Assembly (NCBI GenBank): GCA_010015605.1
Contig: ML975324.1
Span: 62,001-126,000 of the forward strand
Origin: Decorospora gaudefroyi
Lineage: Eukaryota; Ascomycota; Dothideomycetes; Pleosporales; Pleosporaceae
Reading direction: 5' to 3'
DNA length: 64,000 nt
Shown here: positions 23,920-35,100 of the stretch, piece after piece
How the letters are laid out: every line of letters starts with the position of its first letter
How positions within the stretch are numbered: the stretch's first letter is position 1
Program-made: the position numbers and the translations under genes
The notes under the pieces: model-generated
Databases searched by the model: none
Told to the model about the DNA's origin: nothing
The model's input: the letters and a program-made list of their open reading frames with translations, nothing else

Positions 23920-24969
23920 ATGCATTTCTCACCAGCACTCGTCATCGCCTTCGCGGCTTACGTCTCCGCCCACGGTGTGGTCACCGAGGTCAAGGGTGCC
24001 AATGGCGTCACCATGCCCGGCCTGACCCTCCAAGACGGAACTCCTCGTGACTGCTCTTCCAAGTAAGTTTATTAGATATCACATGCTTTGGCTTCGGAAA
24101 CTAATAGGTAATTCAGCGGCTGCGGTTCTCAGGCCGATACTGCCATCATCCGGGACAAGGAAATTGCGAGCGGCAAGGCCGGTCCTCTCGGTCGCACTCA
24201 GGGCAACGGCGTTGTTGATGCCGCCGTCATGGTTGGCGCTTTCATGGGCCAGGGCGCTGCTCCTCCTGCCAACCAGGGAGCCTCTGGCAGCGTTGGTGTT
24301 GAAGACAACATCCAGATGCCAGCTGGTGCTGCTGGAGGCCAGAAGCGTGGCCTTCTCGACGGTCTCCTAGGTGGAGGTGCTGCCGGTGGCGCTGCAGGCG
24401 GCGCTGCTGGTGCCACTGGCATCGCCGGACTTCTCGGTGGAGGTGGCGACAAGGTCAACGGCCCCCCAGAGGCTCGCGTCGCAGCAGCTGTCGGAGCGGG
24501 CGCAGCGAGCGGCCTCCCCACCTGTGCTGATGACGGCACCGTCACCATGACCCTCCGCCAGGTAAGCCACACTCCCTAACTTCCTACCGATCACGCCATT
24601 AACAACAGCATCCAGATCAACCAAGATGGCGCCGGTCCCTTCACCGCCGATGTCGACGGCACCTCCGGCGGCACCGACGAGGCTGCCATGCAGCCCGCCA
24701 CCATCACCAAGGACGTTCCCGGACTCGGTGTCCAGGGCATCTCGCTCGCCACCAACACCGAATTCGACATGCAAGTGCAAATGCCCGCCGGCATGACCTG
24801 CGACGCTACCGTCGCCGGCACACCCAACGTCTGCGTCATGCGCGTCCGCAACGGTGCGGCGGCCGGTCCCTTTGGCGGATCCGTTGCCTTCACTCAGAGC
24901 ACCGCTGCCAGGAAGCGTGCTATTGCCTACAAGCTCAAGAAGCGCATGGAAATCGGCAACAAGAACTAA
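23920..24969 (+). CDS. Egh16/Mas-type secreted surface protein (Egh16-like virulence-factor family)
   Basis: Join 23920-24062, 24117-24561, 24616-24969; 313 aa. A signal peptide (MHFSPALVIAFAAYVSA) leads into HGVVTEVKGANGV. The family marks are the NGCGSQADTAIIRDKEI block, the LRQINQDGAGPFTADVD motif created by intron 2, and the six-Cys layout. Family members (barley mildew Egh16, Magnaporthe MAS/GAS proteins) are expressed during host penetration; their biochemical role is unknown. A Gly/Ala/Leu-rich low-complexity insert at about 118-160 follows a Lys-Arg pair, and the C-terminus has further Lys-Arg pairs, all possible Kex2 cuts. Both introns are about 54 nt. For intron 2 the acceptor at 24615 was chosen over one at 24608 because only it keeps frame. 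Confidence 0.87.
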
Positions 24970-25647
24970 GAAGACGTTCGTTCGCCTTTTTTTTCTTCTT
25001 CTTCACGGCAGAACCTGTAGATAGATATGTTTCTGGCTTGATGTCAGTTTCATGATGGCGGGACGGACTTGGGATGGCTGGATGGGGAGTGCATGGATAT
25101 AAACTGGATAATGTAACCCAACGATGGGCATTCTCGGGTCTTGATCTGGGAGTGTTTGCATAGTAATAGGATTGCTTATCATTCATTTGGCTTGTGTCTT
25201 CAGTGCTCTTGTTTTGCGTCTTGATTGCTGGTTGACCTTTTACCATTTCATAGAGTAAAAGCTGCGGGATCAAGAAGCCGATTTCGTCAGGTGAACTACC
25301 CAGGCACCGTAAACAGGCGCATGTTGGGGCTGACATGCCCGCAAGATATAGTGAAATGATGGTTTGAAGATGAAGGAAGATGCAGATGTTCTGGTGTGTT
25401 CCCTGTTGCTGAGTCGAGTGTCGCTGAGGTGAAAGTTCTCAGACCCACTCGACTAAGCTCTAGATAGACTAGCTTAGGACTAGCGGACCCACTTGGGCTG
25501 ACTGCAAAGCATATCAACCTGCAGCTGGAACCATCCATGGTTATTTGCTCACGTCGTAAATTTCGAGATCCCTCTGACTATAAAGGCGTAGTTTGCCGGC
25601 TCGTACAGTTCTTCGGGCTCCATCCTCTCGACCTTGCCCATACTGAT
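24970..25647. other. Intergenic, upstream of the Zn2Cys6 regulator
   Basis: About 680 bases. A poly-T/TTC tract right after the Egh16-like stop (24987-25007) looks like 3' UTR. TATAAA at 25579-25584, 64 bases before the next ATG, is a candidate promoter element for the regulator. No gene seen. Confidence 0.55.
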
Positions 25648-27473
25648 ATGGAAGCGCCAATAAAAAAGACAACCGGAAAACCACGCCAAAGAGCGTGGAG
25701 GCCCAAAACCCACTCCGGATGTAAAACATGCAAGTAAGTGAGATATAGTCGACTGGGATGCGCGTGAGATGCTGCAAGATCTATCCACATTGTTACGACG
25801 AAACACCACCCCATGGTTGATTACACTAGTTTAGATAATCAGCATACTACACCTTTCCAACAGTCGAAGCATTAACTGACTGGTGTAGGATACGCAGAGT
25901 AAAGTGCGACGAGGAAAAACCTCAGTGCAAACGTTGTAGATCAACGGGACGTACCTGTGATGGCTACGATCCGGCCTTCAGGGCTCCTGTACCACCATCA
26001 TCCTTATCACAAGTGCCGCCTCAATCTCGCATTATCCGGGACCTGACGCGTTCTCAGTCGCCAATATACCTGGCATCAGCACTACGTCTCGAGACTAGAG
26101 AGGAGCGCGAGAGCTTCGAATTCTTCATTTCTCACGCCATATCTTCCTTGCGCGGGTTCCTTGACTCCCCTTTTTGGCAGCGAGAGGTGCTCCAGGCTGC
26201 TCATCGTGAACCTGCAATCAAACACTGCGTTTTCGCTTTGGGCGCAATGTATCGACGATTCTTCGAAGGCAAGGGCTCGCATCTTACAGAAAGCGACATG
26301 TCGGATAAGAACTTGCAGTTTGCATTACGCCAGTCTAACCACGCAATTCAAAACCTAGTGAAAGAGCAGGCCCCAGGTGGCGCGGCATCTGGAAAAGACA
26401 CGGTCACCATGTTGACGTGCTGTATCTTGTTCAGCAGCATGTGTTGCCTTCAAGGCTACCAGAAACGCGCCATTTTGCATCTGCGCAGCGGTATCCGAAT
26501 GATCAACGAATACGAGAGCGAAAAAACCGAACAACATCCCATCGATATTGAGTCTTTGCGCACTATTTTCGTCGGCCTGGACATGCAAGTTCGAGGCATA
26601 TTGCCCACGTATATGTCCCCAACATGGGTGGCGAAGCCGAAAACAGAAGAATTCCTGATAACTCCATCCAGTAATCTCAGCATGGAGTCTTTACTCGCGG
26701 TCCTGCGATACATGGAGAGTCTACTAAACCACATCTTCGCATTCCTCCAGAGATCTTGCTTGCGACCCGTTGAAGAATCAGACAACGTATATTCGGAGTA
26801 TATCGATTTGATCACGCGCTTCCACCGAGGTGCCATCGTCCTTGGACCGCTCTGGAAACAAGCACCGGCTTTCGGCGACGAGTACATACAGCCTCTCGTT
26901 TCGCTCGAGCTTCTCCAGTGCCAAATGGAGTACCTCTTACGCGATCCCAGGTCGGACATGGTAGCCAAATTCCCGTTCTTGGCCGATTTCACGCCCGCTA
27001 GAGAACCTTTCACAACGTCCTTCGATGCCACTGCGCATTTTGAGCGCATTTTCAATCTCTCTACCAAGCTACTGCCCAGTTCCGCCAGCGTTACCCCTGT
27101 TTTTACGACAGCACTTGGACCAACATCTGCGCTCTGGCTCACGGCTTTGCGTGCACCTTCTTCTTGCCAAGCACTGCGCAAGTGCGCCGTCCAATCCATG
27201 ATAAGCCACCCAAGGAGGGAAGGATTCTGGGACGGCATGATCGCGGGCCAGATTGCTCAAGAAGCACTGAAACTGGAGCAGGAGCGCACGAGGGTACGAC
27301 TTGGTATTATGGATGATACAACCGGAGACTTGATCGTGCCGGAAGATTTACGCATTATTGCTGTCTTCATGACTCATCCGGAAGACCAAGACCGTATGGC
27401 CAAGGTAGAATTCTCAGATACGAATGATTTAGCAATAGGTGTACCTGGTAAAGTGCAATGGCTCAGCTGGTGA
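25648..27473 (+). CDS. Zn2Cys6 binuclear-cluster transcription factor
   Basis: Join 25648-25733, 25889-27473; 556 aa. The DNA-binding zinc cluster is at residues 25-52 with six Cys (25, 28, 35, 42, 45, 52) in the standard C-x2-C-x6-C-x6-C-x2-C-x6-C spacing; the intron cuts it after Cys28 within the Lys29 codon. The rest (ESFEFFISHAISSLRGFL onward) is the helical fungal-specific regulatory domain. The intron is 155 nt, longer than others here, with a GTAAGT donor and GGTGTAG acceptor. An ATG 111 bases further upstream is in frame, but the 25648 ATG fits the family start and sits just after a TATAAA. The next gene downstream is a wrecked sugar transporter, so this regulator may have lost its nearest target; that is inference. 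Confidence 0.85.
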
Positions 27474-27957
27474 TTTTGCTTTTTTTTCGTAGTAAAGAGA
27501 CATTTTCCCACAGGGGACCTTCAGGCTCTCGAGACTCAATCCTTTTCAGCATCTCAGTTCCAGCATCACCGGTACGCGCGGTATTCACCATCCACTTCCA
27601 CTTAGGACGCGAGTCATGTACCTAGGAGCTCAGGTGTCAGCTGCATACGGATCTACACCGCTTCAGTGGCAGGCCTGATTCACTGGACCGTCATTCCCGC
27701 AACACTTAATCTACCTATAAAGTTATACATGTGCAGTAGAATGTGTTATAGCAATAGTGCGGACCAATTGAGATTCCACCGTCCCATATCCAGAAGCTAC
27801 GCAAAGACCTTGGCTTCATTGAGAACTCATCTCCCAGAACTAGCGCCCATCTCACAACAGCATCGATTTGTCAAACCACCACACGGATCGGATTGACTAC
27901 GGTAAATACTCAGCGCCTTGTGCCCATGAACAACCTTCCGAATAACACGCATTCACA
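27474..27957. other. Intergenic between regulator and transporter pseudogene
   Basis: About 480 bases. It begins with a T-rich 3' UTR. The short frame at 27666-27896 has no recognisable content. I see nothing else. Confidence 0.5.
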
Positions 27958-29301
27958 ATGGTGAAGAGAGATCCCGGCATGCGGAAGCTCAATTTCCTCC
28001 TCTTGTCATGTTACCTGGGCGCCATGGCCAACGGCTACATCAGCTCCCCCATCTCCAACCTAATCGCAAATCCACGATGGTTCAAAGACGTCCAAGGTCT
28101 CTCAAATGCCAAGCTGCTGGGGCTGGTTACCGCCGCTCAATCCTAGGGCTGTATCGCCGCCTTCTTTCCAGCACCGTGGCTATCGGACAAGTACGGACGC
28201 CGAGTGGGCATCCTATTCGGCAACGATGGCATGATTGCCGGCTTTATTGGGCAGATATTTTGCACCCAGTTCGCTCAGTTTCTGGGTATGCGGTTGCTGG
28301 TTGGGCTTCGCGGCCATCTTCAACATCATCTCGTCGTCGGCGCTGCTCGTCGAACTTGCACATCCGCGCCAAAGAGCTGTTGCTGGGGCTCTATTCAGCA
28401 CTTGCTATTTCATCGGGTCTATCACTGTGGCCTAGACGCCGTATGGATCCTTGCATCTGCAAAGCTCCTGGTCGTGGCAGTTACCGGTTGCGGTCCCGCT
28501 CGTTTGGTCGCTCGCCCAGCTCATTCTACTCTGTTTCTGCCCTGAATTTTTGCGGTGGCTAGCACGGAATGGGAAAGAGAAGGCTGTAAAACGGGTGCTC
28601 GCCAAATATCATGCTAATGGTTACGCTGAGGATGAACTGGTTGAATCCGAGTTCGTGAGCGTGTGCGCGACGACGACGACTGCCATGGACGGGCAGCACA
28701 ACAACGCATCGGGCTGGACGGCTTTATATGCAACGCCGGGCGAATCGCAAACGGCTCGTCCTCTCGGTCGTCATCGCCGTCGCGACACAGTGGGTCGGTA
28801 ACGGCATCATTAGCTTCTACTTCGCACCGGTATTGCAGACCGTCGGACATCACCAACGCGCAGCAACAGCAAGGCATAAACGGCGGTCTCCAGATATACA
28901 ACTGGATCCTAGCTTTTGGCGCTGCGCTCCTATCCGAGAAGGCTGGTTGGCGCCGCCTGTTTCTCACGTCTGCCAGCACGATGCTGGTCTTCATGGTACT
29001 GATTACCATCTGCTCGGCGCGCTATGCTAGTACTCCGTCCGTGGCGGCGGGAGATGCAGTTATTGTGTTTCTCTTCCTGTTCCTCGGCGGATATGTCATC
29101 GGGCTAACACCGATCCCCATCCTCTACGTCAACGAAATATGGCCCAGTCACCTCCGCACAAAAGGTACGAGCGTGTTCTGGGCATCGCAGACAGTCGCCA
29201 TCTGCTTCAATCAGTTTGTGAATCCGGTTGCGTTGAATCGGATTGCGTGGAAGTACTTCATGGTCTATGTTGGTGTCTTGGTCTTAAGAAATCAATTCTG
29301 A
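27958..29301 (+). pseudogene. Decayed MFS sugar transporter (lactose permease/hexose transporter-like)
   Basis: Successive stretches of transporter sequence lie in different frames. Frame 1 reads MVKRDPGMRKLNFLLL through helix 1, hits TAG at 28144-28146, then continues with DKYGRRVGILFGN and a further helix. Near 28303-28312 the frame shifts to GFAAIFNIISSSALLVELA; a second TAG lies at 28433-28435, where family members often have Trp. The frame then continues through a degraded PESPRWL motif (PEFLRWLARNGKEKAVK). A second shift near 28730 leads to RKRLVLSVVIAVATQWVG, and a third near 28845 to ITNAQQQQGINGGLQIYNW. The frame then runs to 29301, where the last helix and the PETKG-type motif are missing. 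Two stops, three shifts and a lost 3' end make it non-functional, yet the segments remain very readable, so decay looks fairly recent. It meets the next gene (-) tail to tail with only 24 bases between. Confidence 0.85.
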
Positions 29302-29325
29302 ATAATTACTACCATAACAATACCT

Positions 29326-31371
29326 CTATAGCATCATGACAGTTGATGGGATAGCTGCCGTGTACATACAAACATCCGATAACCACATCTTCTCTATCCA
29401 ATAGAAGGTCAAGCACACGTCGAGAAAAGCCGCAACGAGTCGTGCTCCTGTGAATGCCCCGTCTAGACATTCCGGAACTACATAGTCAACACCACCATCG
29501 CCTGTCCTACCCGTTACCACTGCATCAACGTCTGAGTCGGCATCATCTTTGACGTTCTCGTTCGACTCTTTCGCGACATCGGCCAATTCGGGGCACACCA
29601 AGACTTCCTTCTCGATGCGCAAGTCACTTACAAGTAACAACTTCAAGGTCGTGGCATCAAGACTTCCAAGACGAGTTCGCAAATCTGTGAAAAGCGCTGG
29701 ACAGACTAAAAGAGCCCAGAAAAGATCAGGAGAAGAAGGGTGCCGCTGCAGGCGTTCCGATGCTCTTGAGATGATGGTCATATCCTTGATACTGAAAGTT
29801 GCTCGCGCCTTGCGTCTTTTCACTTGCATCTCCTTGCAGAGCTTGACCGCCCAGTACAAATCATCGTTGTCATTCCAGTCTGCGAGTGCGATGTCTGGGA
29901 AAATTTGTTCTGTGCCAAAAAGACCTCCCTTGACATGGGTGTAGACGTCGTTGATGTCTGCGTTCAATACGCCAGTTGGACAGAGGTAGAAACCATCTGG
30001 TTTGAATCTCAGAAGGGCATTCTTGAAAAGTTTCAATGTGTCGCGATCCATGTACATATTTCCCAGGTGGTAGGGATAGTCTCTTCCCGTCAGATTATCA
30101 TCAAGCGAGAATATGCGATGGTACTCAACACAGCTGGATATGTCGAGCCCGTAAGTGGTGGCCATTTCTCCCTGGATGACAACGGATAGTAGCCCAGGGC
30201 AGGGAATTAGTATCTCTTTCAACCCCCTTTCTTTGCGCTGCTTCTTTCTCATTTCGTCTGGGGCGCTTTTGAGAAGGTCTCCACGTAGCTCCCCTTTCTT
30301 GACACCAAGGCCCCTCCGCTTGAGGTCGACATGCTGTACACCCCAAAGCTTTTCCAGAATCTCTTCGTCGGGCATAGATTTCTTTTCAATGTCGTCAAAG
30401 AGCTCCCTCGTAGAACTGGCTTCGCTTGAGAAACTGCTGTCACTGTCGTTCTCGTGCTCGTTGTCATTGGTTGCGGAACTATTCTCAGACTTGGCGTCTT
30501 CGTCTTTGCTCTTGTCCTGATCTTCTTCTGCACTCTTCTTCCAGGCTTCCAGGAAGAAGTGGATCGTCCTTTCGAAATCCTGTGGTCCGACATAAAACAG
30601 CCTATCCTGGCCGTCCACAGTGATACACAATCCTCCCAAAGCATGGCATAGCCTAGGAATCAAAGAGCAGCTAGTACCAGCAGCTTGGTTTTGGAAGTAC
30701 TGGCTGGCTTCTTTGCTCAATTGATCTGTCATATCATTTCGACGTCGGAATTCAGCAACGCAGCCTTGAGACCCATCTCGGAATTGCATCCATCCCAGCG
30801 GACCTGTCCATTGTAAAGGTAATGGCATAGGTGAAGAGAACGACGGTGTCGCTTCATGAGATACGAACCCGAGCATGGCACATAGGCCCACCAAATCAGG
30901 CCCTCGCCACCGCATCGGCACACAGCCAGCCAGCAATGACGACTCAAACCGCATGTCGAAACGCGTGGTATCAGTTGGAGATATTCCCAGGCCTTGCATG
31001 AAGGTCACCCAACTGGATTGAGCGAGGATTTTGGTTTCGTCCGCCTTCTCGATGTCGCGGAAGTATAGCCTCTTCCTGGGTATTTGATTGGGAATTCCGA
31101 GAGGAAATTCGAGCTGTGGGCTCCATTTTAGCTCCATCAACTTCGCAAGACTGACGAACGGTGTAGAAACGCTGGTGCGAAAGCCGAAAAGAGATGACGA
31201 AAGGACCTTGGGTCGCCATGGACCGAGTGCCATATGGGAGAGGCTGTGGCGATACTTCCGCCTTTCGGACAGCAATTGGAGTGCAGCAACATAGACGGTG
31301 AATAGAGTGATAAGTGTGATCACGGCAGCGACCAGTCCAGAGACTGCCGATATCCAATCCGGGGCGGCCAT
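29326..31371 (-). CDS. Unknown 681-aa protein with an N-terminal membrane helix
   Basis: Single uninterrupted exon starting at ATG 31371. Residues about 8-35 (SGLVAAVITLITLFTVYVAA) form a strong membrane helix; a second hydrophobic stretch lies near 645-665. Between them is a soluble body with an acidic, Ser-rich disordered region around 290-330 (DSDSSFSSEASS) and a basic segment at about 370-385. I do not recognise the family. Long intronless genes of this kind with an N-terminal anchor are common among fungal accessory proteins. It is head to head with the triple AAA+ ATPase gene (825 bases between the starts), so the two could be co-expressed; that is inference from layout only. The adjacent pseudogene suggests a region under rearrangement. 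Confidence 0.75.
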   Translation of the reverse strand: MAAPDWISAVSGLVAAVITLITLFTVYVAALQLLSERRKYRHSLSHMALGPWRPKVLSSSLFGFRTSVSTPFVSLAKLMELKWSPQLEFPLGIPNQIPRKRLYFRDIEKADETKILAQSSWVTFMQGLGISPTDTTRFDMRFESSLLAGCVPMRWRGPDLVGLCAMLGFVSHEATPSFSSPMPLPLQWTGPLGWMQFRDGSQGCVAEFRRRNDMTDQLSKEASQYFQNQAAGTSCSLIPRLCHALGGLCITVDGQDRLFYVGPQDFERTIHFFLEAWKKSAEEDQDKSKDEDAKSENSSATNDNEHENDSDSSFSSEASSTRELFDDIEKKSMPDEEILEKLWGVQHVDLKRRGLGVKKGELRGDLLKSAPDEMRKKQRKERGLKEILIPCPGLLSVVIQGEMATTYGLDISSCVEYHRIFSLDDNLTGRDYPYHLGNMYMDRDTLKLFKNALLRFKPDGFYLCPTGVLNADINDVYTHVKGGLFGTEQIFPDIALADWNDNDDLYWAVKLCKEMQVKRRKARATFSIKDMTIISRASERLQRHPSSPDLFWALLVCPALFTDLRTRLGSLDATTLKLLLVSDLRIEKEVLVCPELADVAKESNENVKDDADSDVDAVVTGRTGDGGVDYVVPECLDGAFTGARLVAAFLDVCLTFYWIEKMWLSDVCMYTAAIPSTVMML

Positions 31372-31624
31372 TCAGCGGGCGATGGCTGGTAAAATCTGCT
31401 GCTGCTGGAGGCGCGGCTAGTATAACTTGGAAGGAAGAGGTGTAGTTATTCGAAAGCAGATAAGATAAGAGGAAAGACGTAGTACAGCTGTCATTGTGCC
31501 GGGTGCGTGATTTAATAGACTGTGGTCAAATACTTTGATCGTACCATCCCTCGCAGCCTCGAGCAACAGCACGGCGCCGGAACAGCCCACATGTGGCCTG
31601 AACTCTTGGAGATGTGGACTTGAG

Positions 31625-31628
<4 letters not shown>

Positions 31629-31656
<28 letters not shown>
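31629..31656 (+). repeat. Homopolymer of 28 G
   Basis: An unbroken run of G at 31629-31656, preceded by GGA, about 260 bases upstream of the 681-aa gene ATG. Long G runs can form four-stranded structures and are prone to length change and sequencing error, so the true length is uncertain. Confidence 0.85.
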
Positions 31657-31658
31657 CC

Positions 31659-31906
31659 GATGCAGAGTCCGGAGGCTGTGTCGCATTCGCAAGCAATGAT
31701 GTAAATGGCTGAAAGGGATAGCGGGCTGTTGAGGGATGGCAGATTATTGGTATGCGCAGAGCAGACCGGTGAGCGGGGAGCGATGCAGAGTACGGAGGCT
31801 GTGTCGCGTTCGCAAGCAATGATGTAAATGGCTGAGAGTTCGGTGAGGGATAGCGGGCTGTTGATGGATGGCAGATTGTTGGTAGGCGCAGGGCAGACCG
31901 GTGAGC
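31659..31906. repeat. Tandem duplication, two copies of about 116-125 bp
   Basis: Copy 1 (31659-31774) and copy 2 (31782-31906) both run from GATGCAGAGT to GCAGACCGGTGAGC. They differ at scattered single bases, and copy 2 has a 9-base insertion (around AGTTCGGTG). The repeat period is 123 bases. It immediately follows the G tract. Confidence 0.85.
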
Positions 31907-32195
31907 GTGTCGGACCGCACTGTGCGTAGAGGGGCCTTGGAAAAGATTTTCATGGGTGGTAGTAGGTATCACATGATGGATAACAGCCTCTACTGTTTTC
32001 GCGAAAGGCGAGCAGCCACATATATGGGCGGACGTGGCACAGAACTAGCCCAAGGCTACTGGTTCTGAATCTCGCTTTGTCGAAACATGTGCGCATCTAA
32101 CTGGCTGCCGAACATGTATCTAAGCCACCAAACGTAACGCCACCATTACCTCTGCCTGGTGCACCGCCTCCTCCTCGCGAGTATGCCTCGCAAGT

Positions 32196-35100
32196 ATGTT
32201 GAGAGATAACAGAAAGTCAAATCGAGTCCTCCTCAAGGCTGATATAGCCCGAGAGACCTGGCCATTTATTCATGCGTTGCTCGCGTTGACTCCAAATCTC
32301 CAAACGGACGACTTTAGCCCCATGTCTTATCAGTCACAATCATTTCCACTCGGAGAAAGAGAAGGGGAGAAGCCAATGCCTGGTACCTATCTCGGGAACA
32401 TCGAAGAGCCACAAAATGCAGCCTCACCGCACGACCCGGAACACCCGTTGGCTAAACTAGCGATGTCAGACGAAATTCCAAAACCAGAGATCGTCGACCT
32501 CGGAGCAATACCAACAATCGAGCTACGCGCCCCTACTTTCGTCGAGACCTCGGAGGTCATGATAGATCCAGTTCTAAACAGTTCTCCGGCCCCTCCTTCT
32601 CCAGGACTGACCGCCTGTGACACCTCGTCGACTACCAGCTTCGACGATGGTATAGACCCTGCAAATATTACTGCAGAGAAACGACAGCAGATGATAGCCG
32701 ATATTTTCACCCAGCTTGATCAATTAGTTGGCTTACCCCATGTCAAAGACCAGTTCCAACAAATAAAAAAGAAAATCGAAGCATACCAAAAGCAAGGTGT
32801 CAATCTCCAGCGAGAGCGATTCCATATCAAGTTTCTCGGCAATCCGGGAACAGGTAGGCCTGGCCTTGTTCTTCAATTGGACTCGTCACTAACACTTTGC
32901 AACAGGCAAAACTACCATCGCGCGCTTGTATGCCAACCTGCTCCTTGCAATGGGAGTACTGAGGCACCATAAATTCGTCGAGACCTCAGGCGCCATGTTG
33001 GCTTCGGGCGGTTTCTCGACAGCGACCAAAATGCTGCACTCTGGGGTTGTCTTCATAGATGAAGCCTATCAGCTCGTTTCACAACATCAACCAGGGGGGC
33101 GGCAACTGATGGATCTCATTCATACAAAGGTTGAAAACCAGCGCGGGCACCTCGTGCTCATCTTTGCAGGCTACAGAAAAGACATGGAGGCATTCATCGA
33201 GCATAATAGCGGCTTGGACAGCAGGATACCGGACACGATACGCTTCGACGACTTCAATTCAGACGAGCTTCTTACTATACTGAAAAGAAAAATTGACGAA
33301 AAGTTTGGTGCCAGAATGAAAATTGAAGCGCATCCAGACGACGTGGATGAGAGTCGATACCTGCGAATAGTAGCAAATCGCCTAAGCCGTGGACGTGACA
33401 ACCGTGGTTTCGGAAATGCTCGCTCGGTGGAGAATCAGCTGCAGCGCATCTCAAAGCGACAAATTGAGCGCTTAGAGAGTTTGCCGGAAGACAAGAGGGA
33501 CTATTTCATGTTTACCCGCGAAGACATCATGGGTCCGCACCCTTCGGAAGCTAGGTTCAAGAGTGAAGCCTGGACTGAACTCCAGAGTCTCATTGGTTTG
33601 GAAGCGCTGAAGGAACAATGCACGACTATAATCGGCCTGAGTGAGACGAATTACGAGCGGGAGCTGAGGGGATTAGATCCCGAAATGCTTTCGTTCAACG
33701 GCGTGTTCATGGGATCGCCAGGCACTGGCAAAACAACTGTCGCAGGTCTCTATGGCCGTGTCCTTGTAGACCTTGGCCTTTTGAGTAATGGAGAGGGTAC
33801 GTATTGGAACTTGAACAGAGACCAAATCATTTTGCTGACCCAGCAGTGGTAATAAAAACGCCCCCAGATTTTGTCGGAGAAACTCTGGGTTCATCAGAAG
33901 CTCGAACGAGAGCGATTCTGGCGTCTACCATTGGAAAAGTTCTCATCATAGACGAGGCGTATGGTCTCGGCTCCTCGGCGAGTGGTTCAAACGATGGAGC
34001 CAATGGGAATTCCCAGGACAATTTCCGAGCCGGTGTGATCAACACTATCGTTGGGGAAGTTCATGGGGCTCCCGGTGAAGATCGTTGCATACTCCTTCTT
34101 GGCTATGAAGACCAGCTTCGGGATATGTTCCAGCGGTCGAATCCTGGCTTATCGAGTCGTTTCAACTACTCGTCGCCTTTCCGATTTGACGACTTCACCC
34201 TTGACCAACTCATGGACATTCTCCACCACAAACTTGAACGACAAAACCTGAAAGTAACGCCCGAGGCACTCAACACTGCCCGCGACGTCCTTGAGAGAGC
34301 ACGTCAAAGCCCCGAATATGGAAACGCCCGAGCAGTTGAAAACTGCCTCCAGGAAGCAAAGAAGAGGCATCAGGCAAGATTGCAAGCCACTCCTACATTA
34401 GACCGGGACTACGGAGGGGAGCTAGTGCCTGCAGACTTTGATCCTGATTTTGTGATAAAGTCAAACGGCTTTCTGGACTGCGAACAGCTCCTGCACGGCA
34501 AAATAAGCAAGTCGGCCATAAAGGACATATCGCGCTTGCAAACGCAGGCTGAGATGGCGAGATGGACGGGCACTCACAAATTCCGTGATGTTGTACCAAC
34601 AAACTTCATTTTCCATGGCCCCCCTGGTAAGTAAATTACTCAACTCTAATCTCTATCCGGAAATCATAAATGGCGAGAACTGATGTTTGGGTTCTAACAG
34701 GCACTGGTAAAACGACCGCTGCCAAACTCATGGGCAATCTTTACTACAACTTGGGGTTCCTAGCCACCGATGAAGTCGTTGAAGTGAGTGTGCGACATCT
34801 GATCGCTCAGTTCGTTGGCCAGACACGTACAAAGACCAAAGAACAGCTGAAACGGGCCCTCGGCAGAGTTCTGATTATCGATAACGCATATCAGCTTTTG
34901 AAAGGCCCTTACGAGATGGAGGCTCTCCAGGAGATTGTTAACTGCCTGCAATCGAAAGACTATGCCCGAAAGATGGTAGTCATTCTGGTAGGATACACAG
35001 AAGAGATGAAGATGCTTCTGCATACATGCCCTCCACTGGCTGGTCTCTTTCCGCATGAGGTCAAATTCTCCGGATTAAAACTGAAAGACTGCATGAAGCT

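Larger units (their letters stand above)
31372..32195. promoter_or_regulatory. Divergent promoter region with tandem duplication and G tract
   Basis: The 824 bases between the starts of the 681-aa gene (-) and the AAA+ gene (+) must contain both promoters. They also hold a 28-base G tract and a tandem duplication of about 120 bases (listed separately). Short frames across the repeats encode only repeated His/Leu/Thr-rich peptides and are not convincing genes. Confidence 0.55.

Noticed and set aside
31659..31972. Minus-strand frames over the tandem duplication as a possible repeat protein
   Set aside because: The repeated peptide comes from the DNA duplication, the phase is broken by the 9-base insertion and G tract, and there is no supported start.
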